Positions 52,046 through 61,226 of a DNA stretch of 64,000 bases are shown one piece after another. Each line of letters starts with the position of its first letter. The stretch's first letter is position 1. The DNA is taken from contig CAMAYU010000003.1 of assembly GCA_945862235.1 (NCBI GenBank), positions 20,460-84,459 on the forward strand, given 5' to 3'. Both the position numbers and the translations under genes were made by a program. The notes below the pieces were generated by a model, which was not told the origin of the DNA, ran no database searches, and saw only the letters and a list, made by a program, of their open reading frames with translations. This DNA is from Schlesneria paludicola DSM 18645. Lineage in GTDB: Bacteria; Planctomycetota; Planctomycetia; Planctomycetales; Planctomycetaceae.

Positions 52046-53491
52046 TCATGCCAACAGCTCTTTGACGACTCGCGCCCCAGTCACTTCGGGATCGGTGAGC
52101 CGTTCCGGGCGGCCGTTGTGTGTGAAGGCGAGTTTTTTGTGGTCGATACCGAGTTGATGCAGGATCGTCGCGTGCAGGTCAGGAATGCTGACGCGGTTCT
52201 CGACCGACTTGTAACCGAACTCATCGGTCGCACCGTGGATGTGACCTGTCTTGAAGCCGCCGCCGGCCATCACCGTGCTGAAGGCATGGCGATTGTGATC
52301 GCGACCGTCCGATCCTTCGGTGATGGGCAAGCGACCGAACTCTCCAGTCCACATCACGATCACGTCGTCGAGCAGGCCGCGTTGCTTCAAGTCCGTGATC
52401 AACGCTGCGCTCGGCTGATCGACGTGGCCGCAGATTTTGCGAAGGTCGTTCTTCAGGTTGCCGTGGTTGTCCCACGGTTGAAATGACGGATCGAGCGGCG
52501 GAAAGACCTGCACGAACCGCACGCCCGACTCGACCAGCCGACGGGCCATGAGGCAACGCGTGCCGTAGCCGGCCGTCGCGGGGTTATCGAGGCCGTAGAG
52601 CGTTTTTGTTGCGGCGGTCTCTTGCGACAGGTCGAGCACCTGTGTCGCCGTCAGTTGCATGCGCGCCGCCAGCTCAAAGTTCTGAATGCGAGCATCGAGT
52701 TCCAGTTCGCGCGGATGCTGTTCGAGATGCGCCGCGTTCAGTTCCTGCAAGAGGCGGCGCGAACGAGCTTGTGACTCGGAAGATACCGGACGTGCGGGAT
52801 TCAGATGCAGGACCGGAGTTCCGGACGAACTGAACTCGGTTCCTTGGTAGACGGGGGGTAGCCAGCCGTTCGACCAAACCATCTTGCCCGATGTGTTGTA
52901 GCCCGCCGGATCTCGCAGAACGATGTAGCAGGGAAGATCCTGATTCTCGGTGCCGAGCGCGTAACCGATCCACGAACCCATCGCCGGACGCCCGTTGAAC
53001 GTCTTGCCCGTCTGCAACATGTTGAGGGCGAACGGATGGTTGTTGTTCTCCGTGAACATCGACCGCACGAGGCACAAGTCATCCGCGACCCCGGCGAGAT
53101 GCGGAATCAACTCCGAGAGTTCCATCCCGCACTGCCCATGTCTGGCGAACTGGAACGGCGTCCCCATCAGCACGTTCTTGTTGCCGAGCTGAAAGACCTC
53201 GACCTGTTCGGGATGCGGTTGGCCATGCCGCTTCGACAACTCGGGTTTATTGTCGAAGAGGTCCATCTGCGACGGTCCTCCATTTTGGCAGAGCTGCACA
53301 ATGGCCCGAGCCTTGGCCGGCAAGTGCCCCTGACGCGGCGCGAGCGGATTGCCCGGCGTGTTTGGATTCGCGGCCAATGTACTGCTCAGCAGTCCGGCGT
53401 CACTCAACGTGCCGGCCAGCGCGAGCGTGCCGAAACCACTGCCGAGCGACTGCAACAGGTCGCGTCGTGAAACATGTCGCCAAGAATCCAT
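52046..53491 (-). CDS. DUF1501 family secreted protein, paired with the DUF1553 gene
   Basis: 481 aa from ATG 53491, seven nt after the stop of the DUF1549/DUF1553 gene, with GGAG upstream. Tat-type HVSRRDLLQSLGSGFGTLAL, then QNGGPSQMDLFDNKP, and C-terminal GEFGRLPITEGSDGRDHNR. This subtype (DNKPEL, GRLP) is the one commonly found next to cytochrome-c/DUF1549/DUF1553 genes in planctomycetes, as here. The pairing is thought to reflect joint work in the periplasm; the reaction is unknown. Confidence 0.93.
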   Translation of the reverse strand: MDSWRHVSRRDLLQSLGSGFGTLALAGTLSDAGLLSSTLAANPNTPGNPLAPRQGHLPAKARAIVQLCQNGGPSQMDLFDNKPELSKRHGQPHPEQVEVFQLGNKNVLMGTPFQFARHGQCGMELSELIPHLAGVADDLCLVRSMFTENNNHPFALNMLQTGKTFNGRPAMGSWIGYALGTENQDLPCYIVLRDPAGYNTSGKMVWSNGWLPPVYQGTEFSSSGTPVLHLNPARPVSSESQARSRRLLQELNAAHLEQHPRELELDARIQNFELAARMQLTATQVLDLSQETAATKTLYGLDNPATAGYGTRCLMARRLVESGVRFVQVFPPLDPSFQPWDNHGNLKNDLRKICGHVDQPSAALITDLKQRGLLDDVIVMWTGEFGRLPITEGSDGRDHNRHAFSTVMAGGGFKTGHIHGATDEFGYKSVENRVSIPDLHATILHQLGIDHKKLAFTHNGRPERLTDPEVTGARVVKELLA

Positions 53492-53498
53492 GTCAGAA

Positions 53499-56400
53499 TT
53501 ACTCCACATAAAGAAACTCGTTCGACGACAGCAGCATGTGGCAAAGGTCTGCGAGCGCCCTCTGCCGCGCCTTGTCGGGCGGAGTTTTGTCGGCTCCATA
53601 ACCCTGAGTTTGCTCAACCATGAATCCCGCTGCTTTCGCTGACTCGGCCTCGGTCGGTTGACGAGCGAATGCGAACTGGAATGCGAGCCTGACTTGCACA
53701 GCCGGCTCCGGTCCCGCTGTCTTGATGACACGCTCCGCCATCTGATCGGCCTGGGCGAACAGGAACTCGCTGTTGAGCAGCGCCAGCGATTGGAGCACGG
53801 TCGCCGAATTGATCCGCTGCGTGCAGTTCACCGGCATGATCGGCGCGTCGAAGATCTCCAGGAGCTTCAGCGGATACACGCGTCGGGCAAACAGATACAC
53901 GCTGCGTCGGTTCATGCTCGTCGGCGTCGGAGAGGACTTGGCCTCGGACAAGCCATCGGCCGGATTCGTGATTCCGACGGGCGGGCCGCCTGGCGTCCGA
54001 TCGAGAGTGCCTGAGACGGCCAACATCGAATCGCGCACGATCTCGGACTCGATGCGGCGCATGTTCATCCGCCAGAGCAGCCGGTTTTCCGGGTCAGTTT
54101 GTAGTTCCGCCTTCAGGCGGTCTGGCTCGGACCGGCTAAAGCCGGGACTACGAACTGGTCGACGCGACGACTGACGATAGGCCGTCGAGAGCATGATCTG
54201 TCGATGAAGCCGCTTGATGCTCCAACCGTTCTCGGTGAAATCGACCGCCAGCCAGTCGAGCAGTTCCGGGTGCGAAGGCAGGCTTCCCGAGTGGCCGAAG
54301 TTTCCGAGCGTCTCGACGATGCCGCGCCCGAAATGATGGTGCCAGACGCGATTCACGAAGACGCGCGCAGTCAGCGGATGATCGGGCTGCGTCAACCAGC
54401 GGGCGAGGGCGAGACGGCGTCCGCTGGTTTCCCCAGGCACGTCTGCTATCGCCGCTTCGTTGACTTGCGCCACGGGTTGAAGGATCTCCGGGAAACCGGG
54501 TTGCACGAGCGCACCGAGCGCTTTGACATTCCCACGACGATGGAGATGCGACATGGGGGGCGCGCCGACGTCCCAAAGTGCCTGAATCACGCCATAGGTT
54601 TTTTTCTGGGACAACAAGGCGGCGCGTTGCTCGGCACTCGATTTGATCGCGGCCTTCTCCGCGTCGGTCAGAGCAGCGTCGATGTCGGCATCCGTGACCT
54701 TGAGCGCGGTTTCATGAGTCGCCGCGAGAGTCTTCTGAGCCTCGTTCCTCTTGTCGGGCGCTACCTCCATCGCCTGTTTGACGTTGGCGCGGATCGTCTC
54801 GGGAATCGCCGCCAGACGCGCATCGAACACGCGCTGCCGGACCTGCTGTCGCAACGTTGCTTCGGCCTTGGTCAGTTCCGCAACCTGTTGATCGATCTCC
54901 GTATTTCGCTGGTCGATTGCGGCACGCTCTTTAGGAGAAACATCGGCCAGATAGCGGTCCTTCGGCTTCTTCCAAGAATGCGGATTGAAGGCAGGTTCGA
55001 AGCAAGCCATCAGCCGGTAGTAATCTCGCTGCGGCAGTGGGTCGTATTTGTGGTTGTGACAGCGACAGCACTCCAACGTCAGCCCCAGGACCGCCGTCGA
55101 GAACATGTCGAGCGTCTCATTGACGACTTCGTATCGCTTCTCAATGCCGTACTGATCAAAGTCGGTGTGGTCGTCGACATTCCGTAGAAAGCCCGTGGCG
55201 GTGAGCAGCGACTTCGTCCGCGCGTCGAATGTCTTGGTCTCGCGCCAATCGACCAGTTCGTCGCCAGCAATCTGCTCGGTCAGGAACTGATCGAACGGCT
55301 TGTCGTCGTTGAAGGCCTGGATCACGTAATCGCGATAGCGCCAAATCCCGTTGTTGGGGTACATCGTCCCGAGATCATTGTCGAGCTTTCCATCGACATA
55401 ACCCGCCGCATCGAGCCAGTGTCGGCCCCAGCGTTCGCCGTAATGCGGCGACTTCAGCAACTCGTCAATCAACAGCTCGTAGGCGTTGGGCCGGACGTCT
55501 TCGAGAAACGCTTTCACCGCCGCCGGCTCCGGCGGAAGACCGATCAAGTCGAGATGGGCTCGGCGAATGAGCACGTTGCGGTCGGCATCGGGCGAGAAGC
55601 TCAGTCCCTTTTCTTCCAGCTTGGCCAGCAGGAACTTGTCGATCGGCGTCCGCACGCGATCTTGGTGGCGAACTTGCGGTTCAGTCCTCTTGCGCGGCGG
55701 CTGAAAGGCCCAGTAGCTACGGTCCTGGTCGGTCACTTGGGTATGCGGCGGCAGGGCCACAATCTTCTCGTCAGCCGGCGCGCCGGCCTTGATCCAACGG
55801 CGCAGCAGACCCAGTTCCGCGCCCGAGACTCGTTCCTTGTCATTGGGCGGCATCTGCCCCTTAGCCACCAGGTCGATCAGCAAGCTGCTGTGAGGTTTGC
55901 CGCGAACGACCGCCGGGCCGTTCTCGCCGCCCCGCAAAATCTCGGAGAGAGTTCGCAGATCGAGTTTCGCTTCCCGCACGTCGCCGCCGTGGCAGTCGTG
56001 GCACTTTGACGCGAGCAGCGGGACGATGTCTTTCTCGAATGATGGCGGAGGCGGGACGACCGCATCGCGCACGGTCAGCGTCACTTCCAATCGCGTGCCG
56101 TCGCCGTGATGCGGTGTCGCAGTACCGTCGGCGAAAGCATCAACGATGAAGTAAATGAAATCATCAGGTTGCACGACCTGATCGCGAATGTGGAAAGCTC
56201 CCCGTTGCGTCGGAGTTCCGAAGTCCGATTCACCGGATGCCAGCACCGTCGAGCGGAAGCCTTGCGACTCATCGGGAGCAGCACCACGCTCGACATACCA
56301 GCGAATCTGTGAATTGACTCCGCAGCACGTCTGCGCGTGCTCGAATGCGCCTTGAATCTCCAGCTTTCCACCGACCGGACTCCGCCAGCCGACGACAATG

Positions 56401-56804
56401 GCGTGATCAGGCCCCGGAGCGATCAGGATGTCACTCGGCTGAAACTTCAATCCGATGTCGTACTCCGCAGTGACCTTTCCTATCGCAGGCGCGAGCGGCT
56501 CTTTGGCACGAAAGGCCCAGCCATTGAGGGGCGAGCCGAACAGGTTTTCGCCCCCATCCGCCAACGGCACGTACTTCCCGTCGCGCAGCCATTTCCGCGT
56601 TTCGACCGGCCCTTCCGACCGGCTCGTTCTCAAAAAATGCCAGACCGGTTGATCTTCGCGATCGGAATTCGGGTTCTCTCGCGCGACTCCCGTGCGGAAC
56701 TCGTCTCGAAGCAACCAGGTCATCGTCCGTAACGGCACTTCGTCGGCGACACAGACGGTCGAGGCTAAGAGCGCCAACAGCGTCGCTCGAATCAGATGTG
56801 CCAT
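53499..56804 (-). CDS. Cytochrome-c-like / DUF1549 / DUF1553 protein with an in-frame palindromic insertion
   Basis: 1101 aa from ATG 56804; a TTG at 56840 is weaker. After a signal peptide (LIRATLLALLASTVCVA) comes a beta domain at about 30-250, then a planctomycete cytochrome-c-like domain with CHDCH at 268-272 and GQMPPNDKERVS. DUF1549 spans about 400-600 (RRAHLDLIGLPPEPA, HWLDAAGY, and CCRCHNHKYDP, a second CxxCH). A charged helical linker spans about 640-740, and DUF1553 about 780-1090 (LARWLTQPDHPLTARVFVNR, NRLLWRMNMRRIESEIVRDS). Residues about 883-903 (VRSPGFSRSEPDRLKAELQT) are encoded by a family E palindrome. Probable heme protein outside the cytosol; function unknown. Confidence 0.93.
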   Translation of the reverse strand: MAHLIRATLLALLASTVCVADEVPLRTMTWLLRDEFRTGVARENPNSDREDQPVWHFLRTSRSEGPVETRKWLRDGKYVPLADGGENLFGSPLNGWAFRAKEPLAPAIGKVTAEYDIGLKFQPSDILIAPGPDHAIVVGWRSPVGGKLEIQGAFEHAQTCCGVNSQIRWYVERGAAPDESQGFRSTVLASGESDFGTPTQRGAFHIRDQVVQPDDFIYFIVDAFADGTATPHHGDGTRLEVTLTVRDAVVPPPPSFEKDIVPLLASKCHDCHGGDVREAKLDLRTLSEILRGGENGPAVVRGKPHSSLLIDLVAKGQMPPNDKERVSGAELGLLRRWIKAGAPADEKIVALPPHTQVTDQDRSYWAFQPPRKRTEPQVRHQDRVRTPIDKFLLAKLEEKGLSFSPDADRNVLIRRAHLDLIGLPPEPAAVKAFLEDVRPNAYELLIDELLKSPHYGERWGRHWLDAAGYVDGKLDNDLGTMYPNNGIWRYRDYVIQAFNDDKPFDQFLTEQIAGDELVDWRETKTFDARTKSLLTATGFLRNVDDHTDFDQYGIEKRYEVVNETLDMFSTAVLGLTLECCRCHNHKYDPLPQRDYYRLMACFEPAFNPHSWKKPKDRYLADVSPKERAAIDQRNTEIDQQVAELTKAEATLRQQVRQRVFDARLAAIPETIRANVKQAMEVAPDKRNEAQKTLAATHETALKVTDADIDAALTDAEKAAIKSSAEQRAALLSQKKTYGVIQALWDVGAPPMSHLHRRGNVKALGALVQPGFPEILQPVAQVNEAAIADVPGETSGRRLALARWLTQPDHPLTARVFVNRVWHHHFGRGIVETLGNFGHSGSLPSHPELLDWLAVDFTENGWSIKRLHRQIMLSTAYRQSSRRPVRSPGFSRSEPDRLKAELQTDPENRLLWRMNMRRIESEIVRDSMLAVSGTLDRTPGGPPVGITNPADGLSEAKSSPTPTSMNRRSVYLFARRVYPLKLLEIFDAPIMPVNCTQRINSATVLQSLALLNSEFLFAQADQMAERVIKTAGPEPAVQVRLAFQFAFARQPTEAESAKAAGFMVEQTQGYGADKTPPDKARQRALADLCHMLLSSNEFLYVE
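54096..54156. repeat. Palindromic element family E, copy 1, inside a coding sequence
   Basis: 61 bp with termini AGTTTGTAGT and ACTACGAACT and two hairpins, CCGCCTTCAGGCGG and CCGGCTAAAGCCGG. It lies in the DUF1553 part of the gene at 53499 and keeps the reading frame open. Confidence 0.88.
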
Positions 56805-56877
56805 TGGTTTGTTCCGCTGCTGGCTTGAAGAGTGATCCAACGCATTGCTGGAGACGACGAATCTTGTTTCAGACGCT

Positions 56878-56939
56878 CGTAGGACGGCCTTTCCAGGCCG
56901 TCCTGGAAAGGCAAGACGGCCTAGAAAGGCCGTCCTACG
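56878..56939. repeat. Palindromic element family D
   Basis: CGTAGGACGGCCTTTCCAGG at the left end mirrors CCTAGAAAGGCCGTCCTACG at the right end, with two inner hairpins. It lies 15 nt 3' of the stop of the DUF1501 gene at 56955 and before the DUF1553 gene. Confidence 0.92.
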
Positions 56940-56954
56940 GGAATCGTTAGCCCA

Positions 56955-58322
56955 TCAGATCAACTCCCGGATCGGTGTGCCCGTGGTGATGGCGATGGGT
57001 CGACCGCTGGCGTCGGGAATGTGGGTTGTCAGATCGATTCCCAAGTGGCGGTACATGGTGGCCATCAAATCCTGAGGATCGACGGGGCGCTCGACAGGAT
57101 AGGCCGCTTGTCCGTCGGTGGCGCCGATCACCTGCCCCATCCGCATGCCTCCGCCGGAGACCAGGATCGATTGAGCGCCGGGCCAATGGTCGCGGCCCCA
57201 TTGCAGTTTTCCGGTGGCCGTCCCCGGTTGCAGCGTTCCCTTGGGCGTGCGGCCAAACTCGCCGGCAGCGATCACCAGCACTTTCTTGTCGAGCCCGCGG
57301 TCGTAGATATCGTTGATCAGCGTGGTCACCACCTGATCGTACACGGGCAATCGAAGTGGCATGATCGTCGGCAGGTCGATGTTGATCGCGTGATCGTCCC
57401 AACCTGGCGCGTCCATCGCCTTGACGCCGCCGGGAACGCTGATCGTGACGAAGCTCACGCCGGCCTCCACCAGTCGTCGCGCCACCAGGGCATTCCGCCC
57501 CCACTCTTCGCCGTACTGGGCGACGAGTCGCGGATCTTCCTTGCTCAGATCGAAAGCGGCTCGGGCCTTGTCCGCCGTCAGAATCTCGACGGCGGTGCGG
57601 TTGAATTCGTCCATCGAATCCATGACCCGTTTTTGATCCACCTCGCGTCGCATCTGATCGAATTGCCGGAGGAGGCCCGTTCGATCATCCAGTCGTTCGG
57701 CAGCCACCGTGAGCGTCGAGTTCGGCAGCCCGGTCGTCGTGACGATCGGTGGCCGCCACGCGCTGCTCCAATAGCCCTCGCCGATGCCCGGCACGTATTC
57801 GCCATACTGGCTGTTGTAGATGACCAACCCCATGCCGACCGCCGCAGGCAGTCCGCGCGTGCGAGACTTCAGGCAGCGGCCCACGATGGCCCCCATCTGC
57901 GGATGCGTCGACTCGAACGTGCCGGCTTTCAGCCCCGCGTTGCCGGACATGAAGCGTCCGTGCGCTTCGAAATGGCCTCCGTCGCCATGCGTGCAGGATC
58001 GAATCAGCGAGAAGCGATGCGCGGACTTCGCATGTTTGGGCAACAACTCACAGACATCGATGCCGGGCACATTCGACGGAATCGGTCGGAACGGGCCGCG
58101 AACCTCGGTCGAAGCATCGGGCTTCAAATCGTATGTTTCCAATTGGCTCGGCCCGCCGTGCAGAAACAGGAAGATTACCGAAGTATCTGCCATCCCAGAG
58201 TCGGACCCCGCGACAGCGCGCTGCCGCAGCAACGATGGCAAGCTCAGTCCGCCGAAGGCCAACGCTCCGGCGTGGAGCATCCCGCGTCGGCTGAACCGCG
58301 CCTGTTGGTCGATATTGAGCAT
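56955..58322 (-). CDS. DUF1501 family secreted protein
   Basis: 455 aa from ATG 58322, with GAGGTGA seven nt upstream; a TTG two codons earlier is less likely. Features: FSRRGMLHAGALAFGGLSL (Tat-type), LHGGPSQLETYDLKPDA, FVTISVPGGVKAMDAPGWDD and GEFGRTPKGTLQPGTATG, then GRDHWPGAQSILVSGGGMR. It belongs to the LETYDLKP subtype and differs from the DUF1501 protein at 52046, so the two are not recent copies. It lies 5' of the DUF1553 gene on the same strand, separated by a palindrome. Confidence 0.93.
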   Translation of the reverse strand: MLNIDQQARFSRRGMLHAGALAFGGLSLPSLLRQRAVAGSDSGMADTSVIFLFLHGGPSQLETYDLKPDASTEVRGPFRPIPSNVPGIDVCELLPKHAKSAHRFSLIRSCTHGDGGHFEAHGRFMSGNAGLKAGTFESTHPQMGAIVGRCLKSRTRGLPAAVGMGLVIYNSQYGEYVPGIGEGYWSSAWRPPIVTTTGLPNSTLTVAAERLDDRTGLLRQFDQMRREVDQKRVMDSMDEFNRTAVEILTADKARAAFDLSKEDPRLVAQYGEEWGRNALVARRLVEAGVSFVTISVPGGVKAMDAPGWDDHAINIDLPTIMPLRLPVYDQVVTTLINDIYDRGLDKKVLVIAAGEFGRTPKGTLQPGTATGKLQWGRDHWPGAQSILVSGGGMRMGQVIGATDGQAAYPVERPVDPQDLMATMYRHLGIDLTTHIPDASGRPIAITTGTPIRELI

Positions 58323-58449
58323 CGGCAATTCACCTCAGATAAGGGCCTCACGGACCAGAACTATCAGGAGTCATTGTCTTAAGCCCGGCAACTGGCAGTG
58401 CACGGATGGTATGAAGGAGTTGCTCTAAACGCACTCTGTTTTCAATGAC

Positions 58450-60951
58450 CTACCGTTGTTTGGAACTCGATTTGATACTCCGCAGCTCAGGATGATCGGT
58501 CGCCGCTTCAATGGACTTGATCGCCGCTTCAACGGCATTGACGCGGCGGTCGTTGAGTTCACCTTTCGGGAACTCGCCGCGATCGCATTGGGCGTTGAGT
58601 TCGGCGATCAGTTCTTTCAGTTCGGGGATCGCATGCTTGGCGGCGGTGCCGTACTTCGCGATCTCTTTCATGATCTCGCCGGTGCGACTTTCGCTGCCGT
58701 GACCGCCTTGAGTCTTCGCGAACATGACGCCGACTTCGACCCCCTCCTGGAAGTAGTACTTAGTCAACGCCTTGAAGCCTCCCATGCGGATCTCGTTGCC
58801 GAACATCGTGTCGGCGGGGCTGGGCGTTTTGACGGCGGCGTAGATGTCGGGGGCCAAGGCTTGAACGTCTTCCAGCGACAGCTTGTTTTCGAAGAAGCCT
58901 CGCAGCGTGGCCCGCGCCATGCCGTCCGCGTTCGAGGCGATGGCTCGAATTGCAGGATAAACGAGCTTGGGATCGACTTCTTTGACAGCGTCCGCCATTG
59001 GGCCGGTGAAAAGCCCCGCGGCCAACTGGCCGTGAGTCAGTTGAATGGGATCGTCCCAGTGAATGGGCTGGAGCGGTTCCGCAGTTTTCGCCACGGCCTT
59101 GAGAATCTCTGGAAGAGAGGACTTACCTTTGACTCCAATCTTGCGAATGCCCTGAGCCGCTTTGAAACGCAGCCAGCGATCTTCGTGTGAGAGCAACTTT
59201 ATCAGAACGGGGAGTGCGTCGGTCGTTCGCATCAGGCCGAGTGTTTCACAGGCACCCTGGCGACGATGCTTGTCCGGTCCTTCGGCCATCTTGATCAACT
59301 CGGGAATCAAGGACTCCGCGTCGGGACGAGTGACGATTTCTTCTGCCGCCCAGCCTCGCACGATCGGCGACCAATCGCCAAACGCGGCCATCAATTCCGG
59401 AACGGTCTTCGTCTTGCGATCCGTATCGAAACGCGCGGAGGTCACGGCCGCTGCGACTTCCACCTTGCTGAGCCGACACGCCGGATTTGCCTGCTTGCCG
59501 GTGAGCATGATCTTCTTCAACGGCAGCGAGTACGTCAGCACATAAGTCGCGTTGGGACTCAGGCCGAAGTAGCTGCTCTTGCCGTAGTAAGTGTTGTCGT
59601 CGGTCTTGCCGGGGCCGTATTGCTCGCCGCCGTCGTAAGTGAATGAGCCGTCGCTGCGGCGCACGAGATCGAAGTGCCATGACGCTTCCTTGAAGAACGC
59701 CGCCGCCGCGTCCGCCCCCCCGACGTTCGCTCCGAGCGCACCCCAGAGATAGCTAAAGCCCTGCCCGGTGTGGCCGCACTCGCGGCTGCGGTAGCTCGCC
59801 ACGGTCATCTTCGCGAAGAACTGAGCCTCGCTGACCTTGTTGTCTTGCAGACCGAACAGCACGGCGCTCATCGCGCTCTTGCCGTTGTTGTCATGGAACG
59901 GCCACGGCTCGTGCTCGCCGTAGGGAATCGTCCCTTTGTCCGCAAAGTAGCCGAAGAACTTCGCCGCGCGTTCGATGGCTGGGGCAACCTCTTCATCCAG
60001 CACGCCGCACTTCTTGCCGAAGACGATCGCCAGATTGGCCGGCAGTCCCACTTGATTGACTGGACCATACGGCGGGACCGAACCATGCAACTTTCCCTCC
60101 GGCGTGCGAGGCGCGAAACCGTGCCCGTAAGTGCCATACATGCTCTGCCCGTGAGCCAGCGTTACCGTGATGGCATTGATTGCTGGCAGCACCGATGAGT
60201 CATTCGTCGCGAGGTAATACTCACCCAAGAAGAGCCCGCGATAGCTGCTCTCCCAACTCCCCATGCCGATGCGTTCCGACTTGAGTGCATTCGCCGCGAT
60301 CTCCTGAGCGAGCTTCTTCAATCGAGGTCGATACGCGTCGTCGCCCGTCGCCAGCAGCGCGAGCCCACTGATTGCTCCGTGCCAGTTCGCGGGGAGTGAT
60401 TCCTTCTCCAACGCGACGCAGGCTTCCTCGAAAATCTTCTTCGACTTCGGGCAGTCATACGGAGCGGTCGCCGAGTACGTCCCGAGCACTCTCAACTTGA
60501 GTTGCACGTCCTCCGTCTTCCCCGCGCGCCACCGAGTCACCTTGAGCACGCCGCCACTCGACTCCTTCTCGGCGTTCTGAATCGCGAGAGCAAAGCTCTT
60601 CCGAGCATCCTCACTGAAGAGTTTCCCATTGACGCCCAAGATGACATCGTCGACTTGCAACACTCCGTCAGCCGGAGACTTCGCCCCGACGTGAGTCACC
60701 AGAATCTGTCGACTGGCCGCCGTCGTCCGACCTTGCAGCCCATCGAAGTAAGTCGCCGGTTTGCTGTAAATCCAACCTCGCAAGCCGGTCCCTCCGAGGT
60801 TGTAAGTCAGCTCGCGATCCACGGCACGATCCTGCGTGAGATCCGGCAGAGTCTTGCTCGGCTCCGCGGCGACACACAGATTGCCGACGACAACCACCGC
60901 AAGCATGTTGCTGAAGATCAAGCGACAAGAAAGGAACGATGCAGTTTTCAT
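58450..60951 (-). CDS. DUF6288-like secreted protein: PDZ, alpha/alpha toroid and HEAT repeats
   Basis: 833 aa from ATG 60951 (ATG 60993 also possible; ribosome sites are weak). Signal peptide near MLAVVVVGNLCVAA. A PDZ-like domain follows at about 75-150 (ILVTHVGAKSPADGVLQVDD, ILGVNGKLFSED). A helical toroid spans about 170-480 with SYRGLFLGEYYLATNDSS, GHGFAPRTPEGKL and SRECGHTGQGFSYLWGALG. HEAT-type repeats follow at about 520-660 (GACETLGLMRTTDALPVLIK, DRWLRFKAAQGIRKIG). The combination matches DUF6288-type planctomycete proteins. Toroids of this kind occur in glycan-processing enzymes and terpene-cyclase folds; activity unknown. Confidence 0.8.
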   Translation of the reverse strand: MKTASFLSCRLIFSNMLAVVVVGNLCVAAEPSKTLPDLTQDRAVDRELTYNLGGTGLRGWIYSKPATYFDGLQGRTTAASRQILVTHVGAKSPADGVLQVDDVILGVNGKLFSEDARKSFALAIQNAEKESSGGVLKVTRWRAGKTEDVQLKLRVLGTYSATAPYDCPKSKKIFEEACVALEKESLPANWHGAISGLALLATGDDAYRPRLKKLAQEIAANALKSERIGMGSWESSYRGLFLGEYYLATNDSSVLPAINAITVTLAHGQSMYGTYGHGFAPRTPEGKLHGSVPPYGPVNQVGLPANLAIVFGKKCGVLDEEVAPAIERAAKFFGYFADKGTIPYGEHEPWPFHDNNGKSAMSAVLFGLQDNKVSEAQFFAKMTVASYRSRECGHTGQGFSYLWGALGANVGGADAAAAFFKEASWHFDLVRRSDGSFTYDGGEQYGPGKTDDNTYYGKSSYFGLSPNATYVLTYSLPLKKIMLTGKQANPACRLSKVEVAAAVTSARFDTDRKTKTVPELMAAFGDWSPIVRGWAAEEIVTRPDAESLIPELIKMAEGPDKHRRQGACETLGLMRTTDALPVLIKLLSHEDRWLRFKAAQGIRKIGVKGKSSLPEILKAVAKTAEPLQPIHWDDPIQLTHGQLAAGLFTGPMADAVKEVDPKLVYPAIRAIASNADGMARATLRGFFENKLSLEDVQALAPDIYAAVKTPSPADTMFGNEIRMGGFKALTKYYFQEGVEVGVMFAKTQGGHGSESRTGEIMKEIAKYGTAAKHAIPELKELIAELNAQCDRGEFPKGELNDRRVNAVEAAIKSIEAATDHPELRSIKSSSKQR

Positions 60952-61102
60952 GAGATGTCTAACGATCCTTGAGTTTTGAGTTTCCGAACGCATTCCTTGG
61001 GGCAGTTAATTGGCAATGGTGATACGCAGCGAGTCAAGATATTGAACTCGGATTGCGAGTCACCTGCTAGTGTGGCTTCAAAGCTACGAAGAGGATTCAT
61101 GA

Positions 61103-61167
61103 GTGAGCGGCAAGGCGCTAGCCGCCGGTCATCTTGCAGCACCGGCGGCTAGCGCCTTGCCGCTCAC
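61103..61167. repeat. Palindromic element family C, copy 2
   Basis: Arms GTGAGCGGCAAGGCGCTAGC and GCTAGCGCCTTGCCGCTCAC, extended by GCCGCCGGT/ACCGGCGGC. It ends 60 nt 3' of the stop of the gene at 61227. Apart from it, the 275 bp to 60952 hold only promoter space. Confidence 0.93.
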
Positions 61168-61226
61168 AACCAAGGTATCAGGCGTTGAGGCCGCATTAGT
61201 TCCCGGAGGCTGATGGAGCATGTGTC

